A stretch of DNA of 64,000 bases from an uncultured Lachnospiraceae bacterium (lineage in GTDB: Bacteria; Bacillota; Clostridia; Lachnospirales; Lachnospiraceae): assembly GCA_900315735.1 (NCBI GenBank), contig ONAD01000001.1, forward strand, positions 62,001 to 126,000. Direction: 5' to 3'. Each line of letters opens with the position of its first letter. The first letter of the stretch is position 1. A model generated the notes under the pieces. That model saw nothing but the letters and a program-made list of their open reading frames with translations, ran no database searches and was not told the origin of the DNA. Position numbers and translations under genes: made by a program. Shown piece by piece: positions 46,465-55,812 of the stretch.

Positions 46465-46512
46465 AGAGGGACTGTGGTTTTACAGAAATTGTAAAACCAC
46501 AGTCCCTCTTGT
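46465..46512. terminator. Strong bidirectional terminator
   Basis: AGAGGGACTGTGGTTTTAC and GTAAAACCACAGTCCCTCT form a perfect 19-bp stem around AGAAATT, with A-rich and T-rich flanks. It separates the ppk1 transcript from the convergent PHP gene. Confidence 0.9.
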
Positions 46513-46514
46513 TT

Positions 46515-46562
46515 CCGGGCATCCGCAAGAAGCTGCCGGTGGCAGCTTCTTTAGACGGCAGA
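46515..46562. repeat. Short palindromic repeat (family B), copy 3
   Basis: CCGGGCATCCGCAAGAAGCTGCC followed by GGTGGCAGCTTCTTTAGACG (stem AGAAGCTGCC/GGCAGCTTCT). It lies 5 nt after the terminator and ends just before the PHP gene's stop. Confidence 0.7.
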
Positions 46563-46571
46563 TGTAAGCTA

Positions 46572-47441
46572 TCAGTCATGCCGTGCATTTTTAATATCCG
46601 ATAAAATATAATAAGGAATCGGCATATGTCTTGTGCCGTTTCCCATGGAAATATAAGGTTTGTTGCTTCCGTGAAAATCAGAGCCGCCGGAGATAAGAAG
46701 ATGGTATTTTCCGGCAAGCTTCTTAATGTTTCGTTCGTCGCCAAGCTGGTAGGTGGAATAGACAGCTTCAATGCCATCTAAATGGCTTTCTTCTACCAGT
46801 GTCTGAACCAGAGCATCCAATCGGTCTGCATTCATGTGATAGAGTACCGGGTGTGCTAAGATGGCAAGACCTCCTGCATGATGAATCAGGGAAATGCCTT
46901 CCTGCGGCGTGATTTTAGGACGGTCCACATAATAAGGACAGTCATCCCCGATATACTTACTGAATACGGCATTCATATCTTTGGCAAGTCCATGATTTAC
47001 AAGATATCTTGCAATATGGGCTCTTGTAATTACTGCATCCGGAAATTCTTTGATAAGACTGTCATAATCAATGGCAAGATGCGCTTCCTGCTGTAGTTTT
47101 TCAACCATCAGCCGGTTGCGGTCTTTGCGGGAAGAACGGAAAGCATTTAATTTATCGGAAAGTTCTTTATCCTCCGGGTTGATATAAAGCCCGACCATAT
47201 GAATTTCACGGCCGTTCAGTTCGCAGGAGAGTTCAACACCGGCAATGACTTCCGGTGCATCTGGGGAGTTAAGCTGTAATGCTTCCTCCTGGGCTTCCTT
47301 AATGCCATCAATGCAGTCATGGTCAGTAAGGGCAAAGGCACGTATTGAATGCCGCATGGCTTCATGAACCAGCTCAGACGGAGTAAAAGTTCCATCCGAA
47401 CAGGTAGAGTGTACATGTAAATCAATAAATCCTGTTTCCAT
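46572..47441 (-). CDS. PHP domain phosphoesterase
   Basis: A 289-residue protein of the PHP family (RNase AM/YciV-like 3'-5' exonuclease or 3',5'-nucleoside bisphosphate phosphatase group). Metal-binding motifs are DLHVHSTCSDGTF, ALTDHDCIDGI, GVELSC, the His in ARYLVNHG, AILAHPV and GSDFHG, all present. ATG 47441 has AGAAAGGA upstream on the minus strand; a longer start at 47471 would lack such spacing. The substrate is inferred only from the family. Confidence 0.87.
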   Translation of the reverse strand: METGFIDLHVHSTCSDGTFTPSELVHEAMRHSIRAFALTDHDCIDGIKEAQEEALQLNSPDAPEVIAGVELSCELNGREIHMVGLYINPEDKELSDKLNAFRSSRKDRNRLMVEKLQQEAHLAIDYDSLIKEFPDAVITRAHIARYLVNHGLAKDMNAVFSKYIGDDCPYYVDRPKITPQEGISLIHHAGGLAILAHPVLYHMNADRLDALVQTLVEESHLDGIEAVYSTYQLGDERNIKKLAGKYHLLISGGSDFHGSNKPYISMGNGTRHMPIPYYILSDIKNARHD

Positions 47442-47617
47442 AGAATAATCCTTTCTAACAGCTCGAAACAATTATTTTTAGAACTATTTATGAATATGAT
47501 TATAAAAGTAATCTTCCGTTTTGACAATCCGGAAGAAATAAGAAAAATATTTTGCCTATCACAGAAAAGTCCTTTATACTGCAATTAGGAAAAATGACTT
47601 GCAGGGGGCAGGAGAAC

Positions 47618-48796
47618 ATGAAAAAAGTATTGGAAGTAAGTATGTTTGGAACATTTCGGATGCAATATGGAAATCAGTCCTTTATCATAGACCGGAAATC
47701 AACCACAAAGACGAACCGGCTGCTTCAGATTATTCTGCATGCTGGTGCAGAAGGAGTAACAAGGGAAGAACTGATGGGAAGACTTTGGGAAAATGAAGAG
47801 GTTTCCAATCCATCCAACAGTTTCCGGGCAATTCTTTTCCGGGTGCGTAAGCTTTTAAAGGAGCAGGGACTGCCGGAAAGTGATTATATTATAAGCAGGA
47901 AAGTGATTTACTACTGGACGCCGGAGATACCATACCGTTGTGATTGTATATCCTTTGAAGAAAAAGCAGAGCATGCATTGAAGCAGGCAGAAGCTTCCGG
48001 AAAAACAGAATTAGAGGAAGCGGTCAGACTGTATCGGGGAGAGTTCCTTCCGGCACTGGGAGCATCGGAATGGGTGATTTTCTGGGCAACGAAATACCGG
48101 AAATTATATATGTCCTGTGTAAAGAGACTGGGCGGAATTTACCGGGACGAGCAGGAGTATCAGAAATTATATGAGATAGCAGAAAAAGCAGCGGTTCTTT
48201 ATCCGCTGGATGACTGGCAGGTATACCAGATGGAGGCGTTGATTGCCATGAAGCGTTCCAAAGAGGCGGTAGCGTTATATCATAAGACAGAGGAAATGCT
48301 GCTGGCAGAGCTTGGCAGTGAACCTTCAAAGTCTATGCTGGAACAATTAAAACGAATCAGCAGCTGTGTTACGGAGGATGCCACCCATATTCAGGCAATA
48401 CAGGAGAAGTTGGAAGAAGAGGGAGAGGAAGGAGCATTTTATTGCTCGTATCCTGTTTTCATTGAAAATTACCGCTTCGCAAAACGGGTTTTGCAGCGTA
48501 CGGGAAAGAGTGCGTGGCTTCTTATGAGCACCATTACCGATGGAAAAGGCTGTGCATCAGAAGGCGGCGTGCATTTCGAATACATCCGGGCAGAACTGGA
48601 ACAGGCATTGAAAAGCTCCCTGCGCAGCGGAGACCTGTATACCAGATACAGCGCAAACCAGTATCTGATACTTTTAATTGGCATTGAAGAGGAAAATTGC
48701 GGACTGGTTATCGAGCGAATCAATCAGCGGATGGAACGGACAGCTGGAAAGAAATATGTGAAATATCATAAAGTATTGGTGAATGGGACGGATTAG
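47618..48796 (+). CDS. SARP/BTAD-type regulator with degenerate GGDEF-like C-terminus
   Basis: A 392-residue regulator. The N-terminal winged-helix domain begins VLEVSMFGTFRMQYGN and continues to FRAILFRVRKLLKE. The bacterial transcriptional activation domain (TPR-like) spans about 105-250 and ends in KRSKEAVALYHKTEEMLLAE. The last 120 residues look like a GGDEF fold (SGDLYTRYSANQYLILL in place of the usual GDE..R.GGDEF), without catalytic residues, so c-di-GMP synthesis is unlikely. It may control the large surface protein downstream. GGAGAAC lies before ATG. Confidence 0.75.
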   Translation: MKKVLEVSMFGTFRMQYGNQSFIIDRKSTTKTNRLLQIILHAGAEGVTREELMGRLWENEEVSNPSNSFRAILFRVRKLLKEQGLPESDYIISRKVIYYWTPEIPYRCDCISFEEKAEHALKQAEASGKTELEEAVRLYRGEFLPALGASEWVIFWATKYRKLYMSCVKRLGGIYRDEQEYQKLYEIAEKAAVLYPLDDWQVYQMEALIAMKRSKEAVALYHKTEEMLLAELGSEPSKSMLEQLKRISSCVTEDATHIQAIQEKLEEEGEEGAFYCSYPVFIENYRFAKRVLQRTGKSAWLLMSTITDGKGCASEGGVHFEYIRAELEQALKSSLRSGDLYTRYSANQYLILLIGIEEENCGLVIERINQRMERTAGKKYVKYHKVLVNGTD

Positions 48797-48958
48797 ATAG
48801 GGAGAATACAATACAAACAGGAAGATTTGAGTACAATTTGGAAGAATAAAGAAAAATAGAAAAATGTAACGCTTTTTATAACGTAGAGTAGGCTATGATT
48901 GGTTATACAATTCATAAATCAACAGGAAATGGATAAAATGAATAAAAGGAGAAAAAAC

Positions 48959-51850
48959 ATGAGAGTAGCCAAAATGTTGGGAAAGAGAATCACCGCTTTT
49001 GTTATGGCAGCGTTGATGGTATTGTCTTTAACCGGAATAACCGGAATGACAGTAAAAGCCGCCACAGAAGATGATACGATCAAGATGCAGTTGCAGGATA
49101 CAAAGAAAATCGAGTGCTCTGCGTGGATTGCCTATGAAACCAAATGGAGCATTACCAGTGGAAAAGATAAGGTAACATTAAAAAATACAGATAAGAAAGA
49201 GGTATCTGTAACTGCAGACAAGACAGGAACAGTTACTTTAAAGTGCCAATATAAGAATTATCGCTTTAAATGGAAAACAGAAGAGTACACCATTAAAATC
49301 AGCAAGAGAACTCCGGTATTTGAAGAGAGCATTTCAAATCTGACCTATAACGGAAAAGTACAGACGCTGAATGCAAAGAATTTTGTAAAAGAGGGACCAA
49401 CGAGTGGGGCTGTTGGAACCTGTGGTGAAGAAATTTTAAATGCAGGAACTTATACTTATACGGTTACAACACCGGCAACGGACGTATATGAGGCAGGAAG
49501 CAAGACTTATACTGTAACTGTAAATAAGGCAGAGGCAGTAATTAAGGAAAAACCGTCTGCAACTGTTAATCATATGTCAGGAAAACTGAAAGAGTCCCAT
49601 CTCAATGGTGGAATGGCAGTAGCAGTTAATGATGAAAATCAGGAACTGGAAGGCCATTTTGAGTGGGAGAGCCCGGATGAGACACTGTGGTTTAATACTA
49701 CCGGAACTGCAATCTTTGAAGATGTAGATCATCATGTAGTATTTGTGCCGGAAGGAGATGCAGCAAAGAACTATAAAGAGACTGTATTTATTGTACCGGT
49801 AAGAACCTATTTGAAAGCATTGTATGCAAATCTTACAGCCAGTGATTTTGAATATAATGGCAGTAATGATGAGAAGAACTTAAGCTGTGATGCCAATGCA
49901 TACAGCTGGGGAATTGAGAAGAATCCAAGCATTTCCATTACTTATACTTATTATGATGAGGCTGGAAATAAATTAAGCAAAGCACCGGTGGATGCAGGAA
50001 CTTATACGGTAATTGCAACAGCCAGTGCAAAGAAATTTGAATCCGCAGACAGTAATGAAGCAACCTTTACTATCCAGCAGAAGCCACTGACCAATGAAAT
50101 GGTAACTGCAAAGGATACCGAGTATACAGGAAGCACAGTTGCAGTTGTGGTAAAAGACGGAGACAAAACATTAGTAGAGGGAAAAGATTATACGGTAACA
50201 TACAGCGGAAGCAATCCGAATGCAGGTGAGACTTCAGCAGCTATTACCGGAATCGGTAATTATAAAGGAACGGTAAATACAACCTACACCATTCTTCCAA
50301 AAGAAGTAGAAAATGACAGTGTGGTTGCAGCCGCAAAGGAAAAATATTATACCGGAAAAGCAGTAACACTGAATGAAGAAGATGTAACCGTAACTTATAA
50401 TGGAAAAGTATTAACAGCAGGAACCGATTATACGGTTGGTGATTACAAAGATAATGTAGAAGAAGGAACTGCTTTGGCAACCGTAACCTTTACCGGTAAT
50501 TACAGTGGTTCTGTAAATGTAAGCTTTGGAATCAGCAAGATTCGTGCAAAAGTATATGCTGAATATGGAAATGGAAAACAGCTGCTGTTAAGTGGAAGCA
50601 GTATTTTAGACCCGGCTGTATTAGAAGAAGCAGCAGATTATGTAACCACAGAAGAGAGTGTAATCCGCGGCTTTATCTTAGAGGATGAAAATGCAGATGT
50701 AGTTACATCTTATACAAAGCTTTCCCGTGATGCAGAGGGTTATAATGTATATGTAAAAGTAGCAGATACATTTACACAGAAGGCAGAGTTCTATATCCGG
50801 AAAGTAGGAGTTGCCCGTCCGGAAGGAACAGCCGGTGATGCAACAGCAAATTATGATTATGTGGGAAGAGCAGCTGTTTCCTTAAATCAGCTGAAAGTGA
50901 CAACTGATATGTCCGGTTTTACCGCACCAGCTTCCTTTGATGCAGAAAAGAATCGTGATGGAAAGATGCCGGTAACCCTTGCATCTGTTCTGGAAGCATA
51001 TGCCGCAAACAGTGGTATTGCAGGGGATGATGCAAGATTCTATCGTGTTGAATGGTATCGGATGATTAATCCGAATTCCTGGCATATCGATGGAGAAATT
51101 GTTGATAACAGCTATACCGTTACCTTTATGGTAGATGGAAATGTATATCAGGAAGTACGTGAAGTAAAGGGAACGGAAGTTTCTGTAACAGATCCTGTAA
51201 AGGCAGAGACAGAGGCAGCAACCTATGAATTTACCGGATGGACATTAGAGGATGGCAGCAAAGTAAATCTTGCAGATTTAAATGACAATATCGCAGTATA
51301 TGCTTCTTTTGAGGAGAAGGAAAAAGAAAGCGAACCAACCGAACCAACTCAGCCGACAGAACCGACCCAGCCGACTGAACCGACTCAGCCGACCGAGCCA
51401 ACACAGCCAACCGAACCGGCACAGCCGACCCAGCCAACTGAGCCGACTCAGCCTGCAGCATCAGAAACAACAGTAACTCCGGCAGATAATAATACACAGC
51501 CGGAGGCGGCACAGACCCCGGTAACCCCGGCGCAGACGCAGGCAGCACAGACTCCGGTTACCCAGACTCAGGTGGCACAGACACCAGTCAGACAGCCGCA
51601 GGCAGTACAGCAGCCACAGGATGAAGAAGAACCAGTGGTATTAGAGGATGAAGAAGTTCCACTGGAAAATGTAACAGAGGATAGTGCAGAGCAGGAAGTG
51701 ACTGCATTAGAAGATGAAGCAGTTCCTCTGGCAGCAAATCCGGCAGGAGAAGACAACTGCATCATCCACTGGATTATGATGATTCTTACAATTGCATTTG
51801 CAGGATATAATGTAGTAAGAGCAGTGCTTCGCCAGAAGAGAAATGCATAA
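48959..51850 (+). CDS. Large secreted surface protein with Ig-like and Pro-Thr repeats
   Basis: A 963-residue protein. The Sec signal peptide is at about 1-35 (KRITAFVMAALMVLSLTGI then VKAA). About six Ig-like/MBG-like blocks follow, each with Y(T/N)G and GxYTVT or NYKGT elements. An InlB-B/Flg_new-type repeat (YTVTFMVDGNVYQEV ... YEFTGWTLEDGSKV) follows. The linker is then EPTQPT repeated several times and further Gln/Thr/Pro-rich sequence. The C-terminus has one hydrophobic helix followed by RQKRNA, a membrane anchor without an LPxTG motif. ATG 48959 has AAAGGAG 7 nt upstream; longer frames extend to 48899 but have no such site. It is likely to be a surface adhesin or structural protein. 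Confidence 0.8.
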   Translation: MRVAKMLGKRITAFVMAALMVLSLTGITGMTVKAATEDDTIKMQLQDTKKIECSAWIAYETKWSITSGKDKVTLKNTDKKEVSVTADKTGTVTLKCQYKNYRFKWKTEEYTIKISKRTPVFEESISNLTYNGKVQTLNAKNFVKEGPTSGAVGTCGEEILNAGTYTYTVTTPATDVYEAGSKTYTVTVNKAEAVIKEKPSATVNHMSGKLKESHLNGGMAVAVNDENQELEGHFEWESPDETLWFNTTGTAIFEDVDHHVVFVPEGDAAKNYKETVFIVPVRTYLKALYANLTASDFEYNGSNDEKNLSCDANAYSWGIEKNPSISITYTYYDEAGNKLSKAPVDAGTYTVIATASAKKFESADSNEATFTIQQKPLTNEMVTAKDTEYTGSTVAVVVKDGDKTLVEGKDYTVTYSGSNPNAGETSAAITGIGNYKGTVNTTYTILPKEVENDSVVAAAKEKYYTGKAVTLNEEDVTVTYNGKVLTAGTDYTVGDYKDNVEEGTALATVTFTGNYSGSVNVSFGISKIRAKVYAEYGNGKQLLLSGSSILDPAVLEEAADYVTTEESVIRGFILEDENADVVTSYTKLSRDAEGYNVYVKVADTFTQKAEFYIRKVGVARPEGTAGDATANYDYVGRAAVSLNQLKVTTDMSGFTAPASFDAEKNRDGKMPVTLASVLEAYAANSGIAGDDARFYRVEWYRMINPNSWHIDGEIVDNSYTVTFMVDGNVYQEVREVKGTEVSVTDPVKAETEAATYEFTGWTLEDGSKVNLADLNDNIAVYASFEEKEKESEPTEPTQPTEPTQPTEPTQPTEPTQPTEPAQPTQPTEPTQPAASETTVTPADNNTQPEAAQTPVTPAQTQAAQTPVTQTQVAQTPVRQPQAVQQPQDEEEPVVLEDEEVPLENVTEDSAEQEVTALEDEAVPLAANPAGEDNCIIHWIMMILTIAFAGYNVVRAVLRQKRNA

Positions 51851-51865
51851 AGGAGGAGACAGAAA

Positions 51866-52048
51866 ATGAAAATAGTAGACAGCGTAATCGCAGTTATTTA
51901 TGTAATTGCAATGGCAGTATTATTTTTCTTAAGAGATTGTGCAAAAGATCTTCCAATGGGAATTCTTGCACTGGCTGTTACTGTAGTTGCAGTAGTATGT
52001 ATGGTCCTTCAGAACAGAAAGAGAGAGACCAAAAGAGCAAGAGCTTAA
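51866..52048 (+). CDS. Small two-helix membrane protein
   Basis: A 60-residue protein with two hydrophobic helices (about 5-21 and 32-48) and a basic tail KRETKRARA. It follows the surface protein by 15 nt, with GGAGGAG in the gap, so it is probably co-expressed. The function is unknown. Confidence 0.7.
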   Translation: MKIVDSVIAVIYVIAMAVLFFLRDCAKDLPMGILALAVTVVAVVCMVLQNRKRETKRARA

Positions 52049-52083
52049 GAAGACGGAAAATTGTTATAAATAAGCAGGAATGT

Positions 52084-52124
52084 GCAGGACGATAGAACAT
52101 ATTCTCTATCGTCCTGCTTTTTTG
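52084..52124 (+). terminator. Terminator after the surface-protein operon
   Basis: GCAGGACGATAGA and TCTATCGTCCTGC form a perfect 13-bp stem, followed by seven T. Confidence 0.92.
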
Positions 52125-52128
52125 CCAT

Positions 52129-52168
52129 CAGGCATTCGTAAAAAGCTGCCGGTGGCAGGTTCTTACTG
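52129..52168. repeat. Short palindromic repeat (family B), copy 4
   Basis: AGGCATTCGTAAAAAGCTGC then CGGTGGCAGGTTCTTACTG. It shares the GCTGCCGGTGGCAG core and again starts within a few nt of a terminator. Confidence 0.6.
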
Positions 52169-52185
52169 TTTTGGGAAGCTTGCAC

Positions 52186-52233
52186 TTGACATTATTGGGA
52201 AACTGAGTTATTGTATTAATTAAATAATACAAT
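52186..52233 (+). promoter_or_regulatory. Promoter with palindromic operator
   Basis: TTGACA at 52186-52191, a 17-nt spacer and TATTGT at 52209-52214. ATTGTATTA (52210-52218) and TAATACAAT (52225-52233) form a perfect 9-bp inverted repeat with a 6-nt gap, covering the -10 and the expected start site. The shape fits a GntR/YtrA-type repressor site. No such regulator is encoded nearby. Confidence 0.65.
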
Positions 52234-52265
52234 GGCAATTGCAAAGAAGAATAGGGAGATTAGGT

Positions 52266-54065
52266 ATGGCAAAGAAAAAGAAGAAACTGGAGTTTGAAAC
52301 AATGCAGGTAAAACTGCCGCATGTAAAGGGGCTGTCCATTGTGCTTCCGGTTATTTATATTTTATGGGTGGCAGTGATGTATTATCTCCTGCTTCCGGCA
52401 TTGAATATTCATTCCAGAGGTTTATGGCTGTTTGTAATAGGCGTGATATTATTTCCGTTAGGAATTTTTGGCACTTTATTGTTGGCAGCAAGAAAAGCAG
52501 AGGGCAAGTCAGCAGATAAACTGGAAAAACCGGTAAATGCCATTTTTGCAGCAGTTGGAGTAATCGGAATTCTGTTCCTGATTCTTTTATTTTATGGCAG
52601 CAAGATGTTCCATGCACAGGCATATGCCAATATCCTGACCATCGAAGACAGCGATTTTAACAGCGATATCAATACCGCATCGTCTGTATCAAAGATTGCG
52701 TTAATGGATACGGACAGTGCAGTGCTGCTGGGCAATCGTGAGATTGGAAGCCTTTCAGAAGTGGTGAGCCAGTATAACGTATCGGAAGATTATACACAGA
52801 TTGATTATCAGGGAGCACCAACGAAAGTATCTGCATTAGAATATGCCGGCTTCTTTAAATATATGGGAAATAAGGAAAATGGTGTTCCGGGCTATGTAAC
52901 AGTAGATCCGGTAGGACAGAAAGCACAGTATGTTCCGGTAAAAGAAGGAATGATTTATGTTCCGTCTGCTTATTTTAGCAAGGATTTAAGACGGCATATC
53001 CGTATGAATTACCCGGATAAGCTTTTTGGAAATCTACATTTTGAAGTGGACGAAGATGGAAATCCATACTATATCGCCAGTGTATATAAATATACCATCG
53101 GTTTATTCGGTGGAGAGACTGTTGAGGGTGCAATCAGCTGTGACCCAATCAGCGGAGACTGTCAGTATTATGACGCATCGGAAGTACCAAACTGGATGGA
53201 TGATGTCTTTGACGGGGACCTTCTGGTGGAGCAGTATAACTGGTATGGAGAATTATCCAATGGATTTATGAACAGCATCTTCGGCAAAAAGGGCTGTAAG
53301 AAATGTACGGAAACGGTAGTAGAGGATGAAGACGGGGATGAGGAATCCTATGAAGCAAACTTTGGCTATGTTGCCAAGGACGGGGATATCTGGATTTATA
53401 CCGGAGTTACGTCTGTCAATGATGATGCATCCAATATCGGATTTATACTGGTAAATGAGAGAACTTCAGAAGCACACTATTACAGTATCGCAGGAGCGGA
53501 TGAAAGTTCAGCAATGGCAGCCGCTGAAGGAGAAGTGCAGGAGAAAGGGTACCGTGCATCCTTCCCATCCCTGATTAATGTAGAAGGTCAGCCGACTTAT
53601 ATTATGGTGTTAAAAGACGCCAGTGGCATTGTAAAGCTTTATGGCATGGTAAATGTAGAATCTTATAATATGGTAACTACGGCAGCCAGTCTTGATGAGT
53701 GCTTTGCGAAGTATCGTAAGATGACAGGCAGTGGCAGTGCAGAAAATGCAGAGGATATGGAAAATGCAGAAAATCCTTCCGATGACAATAACAACACCAC
53801 AGAGAATGCACAGACCGCATCGAAAGGAAAAACAATTCCGGAAGGTGAGACAGAGACAAGAAGTTTTGCAATCAGTGAAATACAGTATGTGGAGATTGCA
53901 GGAGAGACTTATGTTTATCTGGCAGGAGACGACGGTATGGTATACTGGCAGAAGTTTTTCGATAATGAACAGCTGATTTTCCTGCATGTGGGAGATACAG
54001 TTACGGTAAATGGAATTGTGGATAAAGATAATATTTACTGGATAGATACCATCGGAAAAATATAG
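52266..54065 (+). CDS. Large membrane protein of unknown function
   Basis: A 599-residue protein with three N-terminal hydrophobic helices (about 25-50, 58-80, 95-118) after a KKKKKLEFE start. A soluble domain of about 480 residues follows, rich in Tyr, Asp and Gly and with CysxxCys-like KGCKKC near 345. A low-complexity Asn/Glu/Ala linker (about 490-525) leads to a final small domain that ends GDTVTVNGIVDKDNIYWIDT, which reads like an OB or SH3-like barrel. I do not recognise the family. AGGGAGA lies before ATG 52266. It is followed 16 nt later by the MutS-like gene, which also has membrane helices, so the two may work together. Confidence 0.7.
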   Translation: MAKKKKKLEFETMQVKLPHVKGLSIVLPVIYILWVAVMYYLLLPALNIHSRGLWLFVIGVILFPLGIFGTLLLAARKAEGKSADKLEKPVNAIFAAVGVIGILFLILLFYGSKMFHAQAYANILTIEDSDFNSDINTASSVSKIALMDTDSAVLLGNREIGSLSEVVSQYNVSEDYTQIDYQGAPTKVSALEYAGFFKYMGNKENGVPGYVTVDPVGQKAQYVPVKEGMIYVPSAYFSKDLRRHIRMNYPDKLFGNLHFEVDEDGNPYYIASVYKYTIGLFGGETVEGAISCDPISGDCQYYDASEVPNWMDDVFDGDLLVEQYNWYGELSNGFMNSIFGKKGCKKCTETVVEDEDGDEESYEANFGYVAKDGDIWIYTGVTSVNDDASNIGFILVNERTSEAHYYSIAGADESSAMAAAEGEVQEKGYRASFPSLINVEGQPTYIMVLKDASGIVKLYGMVNVESYNMVTTAASLDECFAKYRKMTGSGSAENAEDMENAENPSDDNNNTTENAQTASKGKTIPEGETETRSFAISEIQYVEIAGETYVYLAGDDGMVYWQKFFDNEQLIFLHVGDTVTVNGIVDKDNIYWIDTIGKI

Positions 54066-54081
54066 TAGGAAGGCGAAGAAA

Positions 54082-55722
54082 ATGGAAGCAGCAATTCTTG
54101 TAGTAATTGCAATTGTAGGATTTACGTATTCAGCAATTAAGACAAAAAAGAGTTGGAAGAACCGTTACAAACGGGTATTAAAAGAAAAATACGGGAAAGA
54201 ACCGGAGAAAAAGGAATTCAAAAAAGAACTGATAAGAAATTATCTGGATACTGTTGGCGGAACACAACAGGTGGATGAGGTTACATGGAATGACCTTAAT
54301 ATGGATGATGTATACCAGAGAATCAATAACTGTGATTCCTCCATGGGAGAAGAAATTTTATATGCAAAGCTTCATTATGCGAAGCAGACGAAGGAAGAAG
54401 AGGAGCTTTTAGAAAAAAGAATAGCTTTTTGTGAAGCAGATGATGAAAAACGCTATCATCTGGAAGAAACATTGTCAAAGCTTGGAAAGAGAGACGAGGC
54501 TTATTATATTCCATCCTTTATCCGGACATTAGAGGATTTTGCAATTTCAAATCTCTGGGTTTATCAGGTACTTCGGATATTGCTTGCAGTAGTTGTTGTG
54601 GCAGCAATTGTATTTCATAATATATACGCTCTGTCAGCTTTGGTGGTAGTATTTCTTGTGAATTTGTCGGTGTATATCTTTACGGTCCGGCTGAAGTTTG
54701 ATCAGGAGATTCATATGATGGGAACGGCGGCATACCTGATTACGGTAGCCAGAGAGCTGGAAGAGGAATATCGGGATGATAAAATCTGTGAGGAACTGGC
54801 ACCGCTGCTTCCGGTATTTGCCAAAATGGATAAGAAAGCATTTCTGTTAAATATCCAGAGCAGAAATGCCATGGGCGATGTGTTTGAAATGCTGCAGGAT
54901 TTCCTGCTGGGAGTAACCCAGTGGCACATCCTTACTTATATGAAAGTACTGAATCAGTTTATGGATAACCAGGACGCTTATCTTAAAATTTACCGGGTGG
55001 TAGGAGAAATGGATGCAGCAGTCAGCACAGGCTCTTTCCGAAAGAGTCTGCCCCTTGTGACAGTACCGGAATATGAGGAAGCAAAGCAGCTTGAGATGGA
55101 AGAAATCTATCATCCGCTGCTTCATGGAGCAGTGACCAATTCTATGGAACTTCAGCATAACTGTATTATCACAGGCTCCAATGCTTCCGGTAAGTCAACC
55201 TTTATCAAGACCATAGCCGTCAATGTGATACTGGCACAGAGCATTCATACCTGCACGGCAAAAAGAATGCGTCTGCCGCACGCTAAAATGATTACATCCA
55301 TGGCAGTAAGAGACGATATTTTATCCGGTGACAGTTATTTTATCAAAGAGATTAAATATTTAAAGCGTATTCTGGATGCTTTGTCGGAGGATGAACTGGT
55401 TATCTGTGTCATTGATGAAATCTTAAGAGGAACCAATACCCAGGAGCGTATTGCAGCTTCGAAAGCAATCATGGAATATCTGGCACATCACAACTGCATT
55501 GCAATTGTGGCATCCCATGATAAGGAATTGACGGAGCTTGACAAAATCGGTTATGACAATTATCATTTTTCCGAAGAGTTCGGAGAAGAGGATATTGTAT
55601 TTGATTATAAATTGCAGAAGGGACCGGCAAATTCCCAGAATGCAATCCGCCTGCTTTCCTTTACCGGATTCCCGGAAACGATTATCGAGCGGGCAAGGGG
55701 ACTTTCTGAGAGAGGCGAGTAA
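54082..55722 (+). CDS. Membrane-bound MutS-like ATPase
   Basis: A 546-residue protein with a short hydrophobic N-terminal helix, a helical lever-like domain, two hydrophobic helices at about 160-207, and a MutS-type ABC ATPase domain. Walker A is TGSNASGKSTFIKTI (about 363-377), the signature region is SGDSYFIKEI, Walker B is CVIDEILRGTN and the switch His is in ASHDKEL. Domain I for mismatch recognition is absent. It resembles the membrane-attached MutS-like group, not MutS1 or MutS2. A DNA repair role is not proven. Confidence 0.82.
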   Translation: MEAAILVVIAIVGFTYSAIKTKKSWKNRYKRVLKEKYGKEPEKKEFKKELIRNYLDTVGGTQQVDEVTWNDLNMDDVYQRINNCDSSMGEEILYAKLHYAKQTKEEEELLEKRIAFCEADDEKRYHLEETLSKLGKRDEAYYIPSFIRTLEDFAISNLWVYQVLRILLAVVVVAAIVFHNIYALSALVVVFLVNLSVYIFTVRLKFDQEIHMMGTAAYLITVARELEEEYRDDKICEELAPLLPVFAKMDKKAFLLNIQSRNAMGDVFEMLQDFLLGVTQWHILTYMKVLNQFMDNQDAYLKIYRVVGEMDAAVSTGSFRKSLPLVTVPEYEEAKQLEMEEIYHPLLHGAVTNSMELQHNCIITGSNASGKSTFIKTIAVNVILAQSIHTCTAKRMRLPHAKMITSMAVRDDILSGDSYFIKEIKYLKRILDALSEDELVICVIDEILRGTNTQERIAASKAIMEYLAHHNCIAIVASHDKELTELDKIGYDNYHFSEEFGEEDIVFDYKLQKGPANSQNAIRLLSFTGFPETIIERARGLSERGE

Positions 55723-55812
55723 AACTTTACATTTGCTTTACGAAAAAGTGAGGTTTCATTTTACAGTTATTTGTTACTCTGTTGGTTAAAGGAAACGAAT
55801 GAGGTAGCAGAG

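Noticed and set aside
51330-51450. Short regular repeats that might suggest a CRISPR array
   Set aside because: They encode the Glu-Pro-Thr-Gln-Pro linker of the surface protein in frame and have no spacers.
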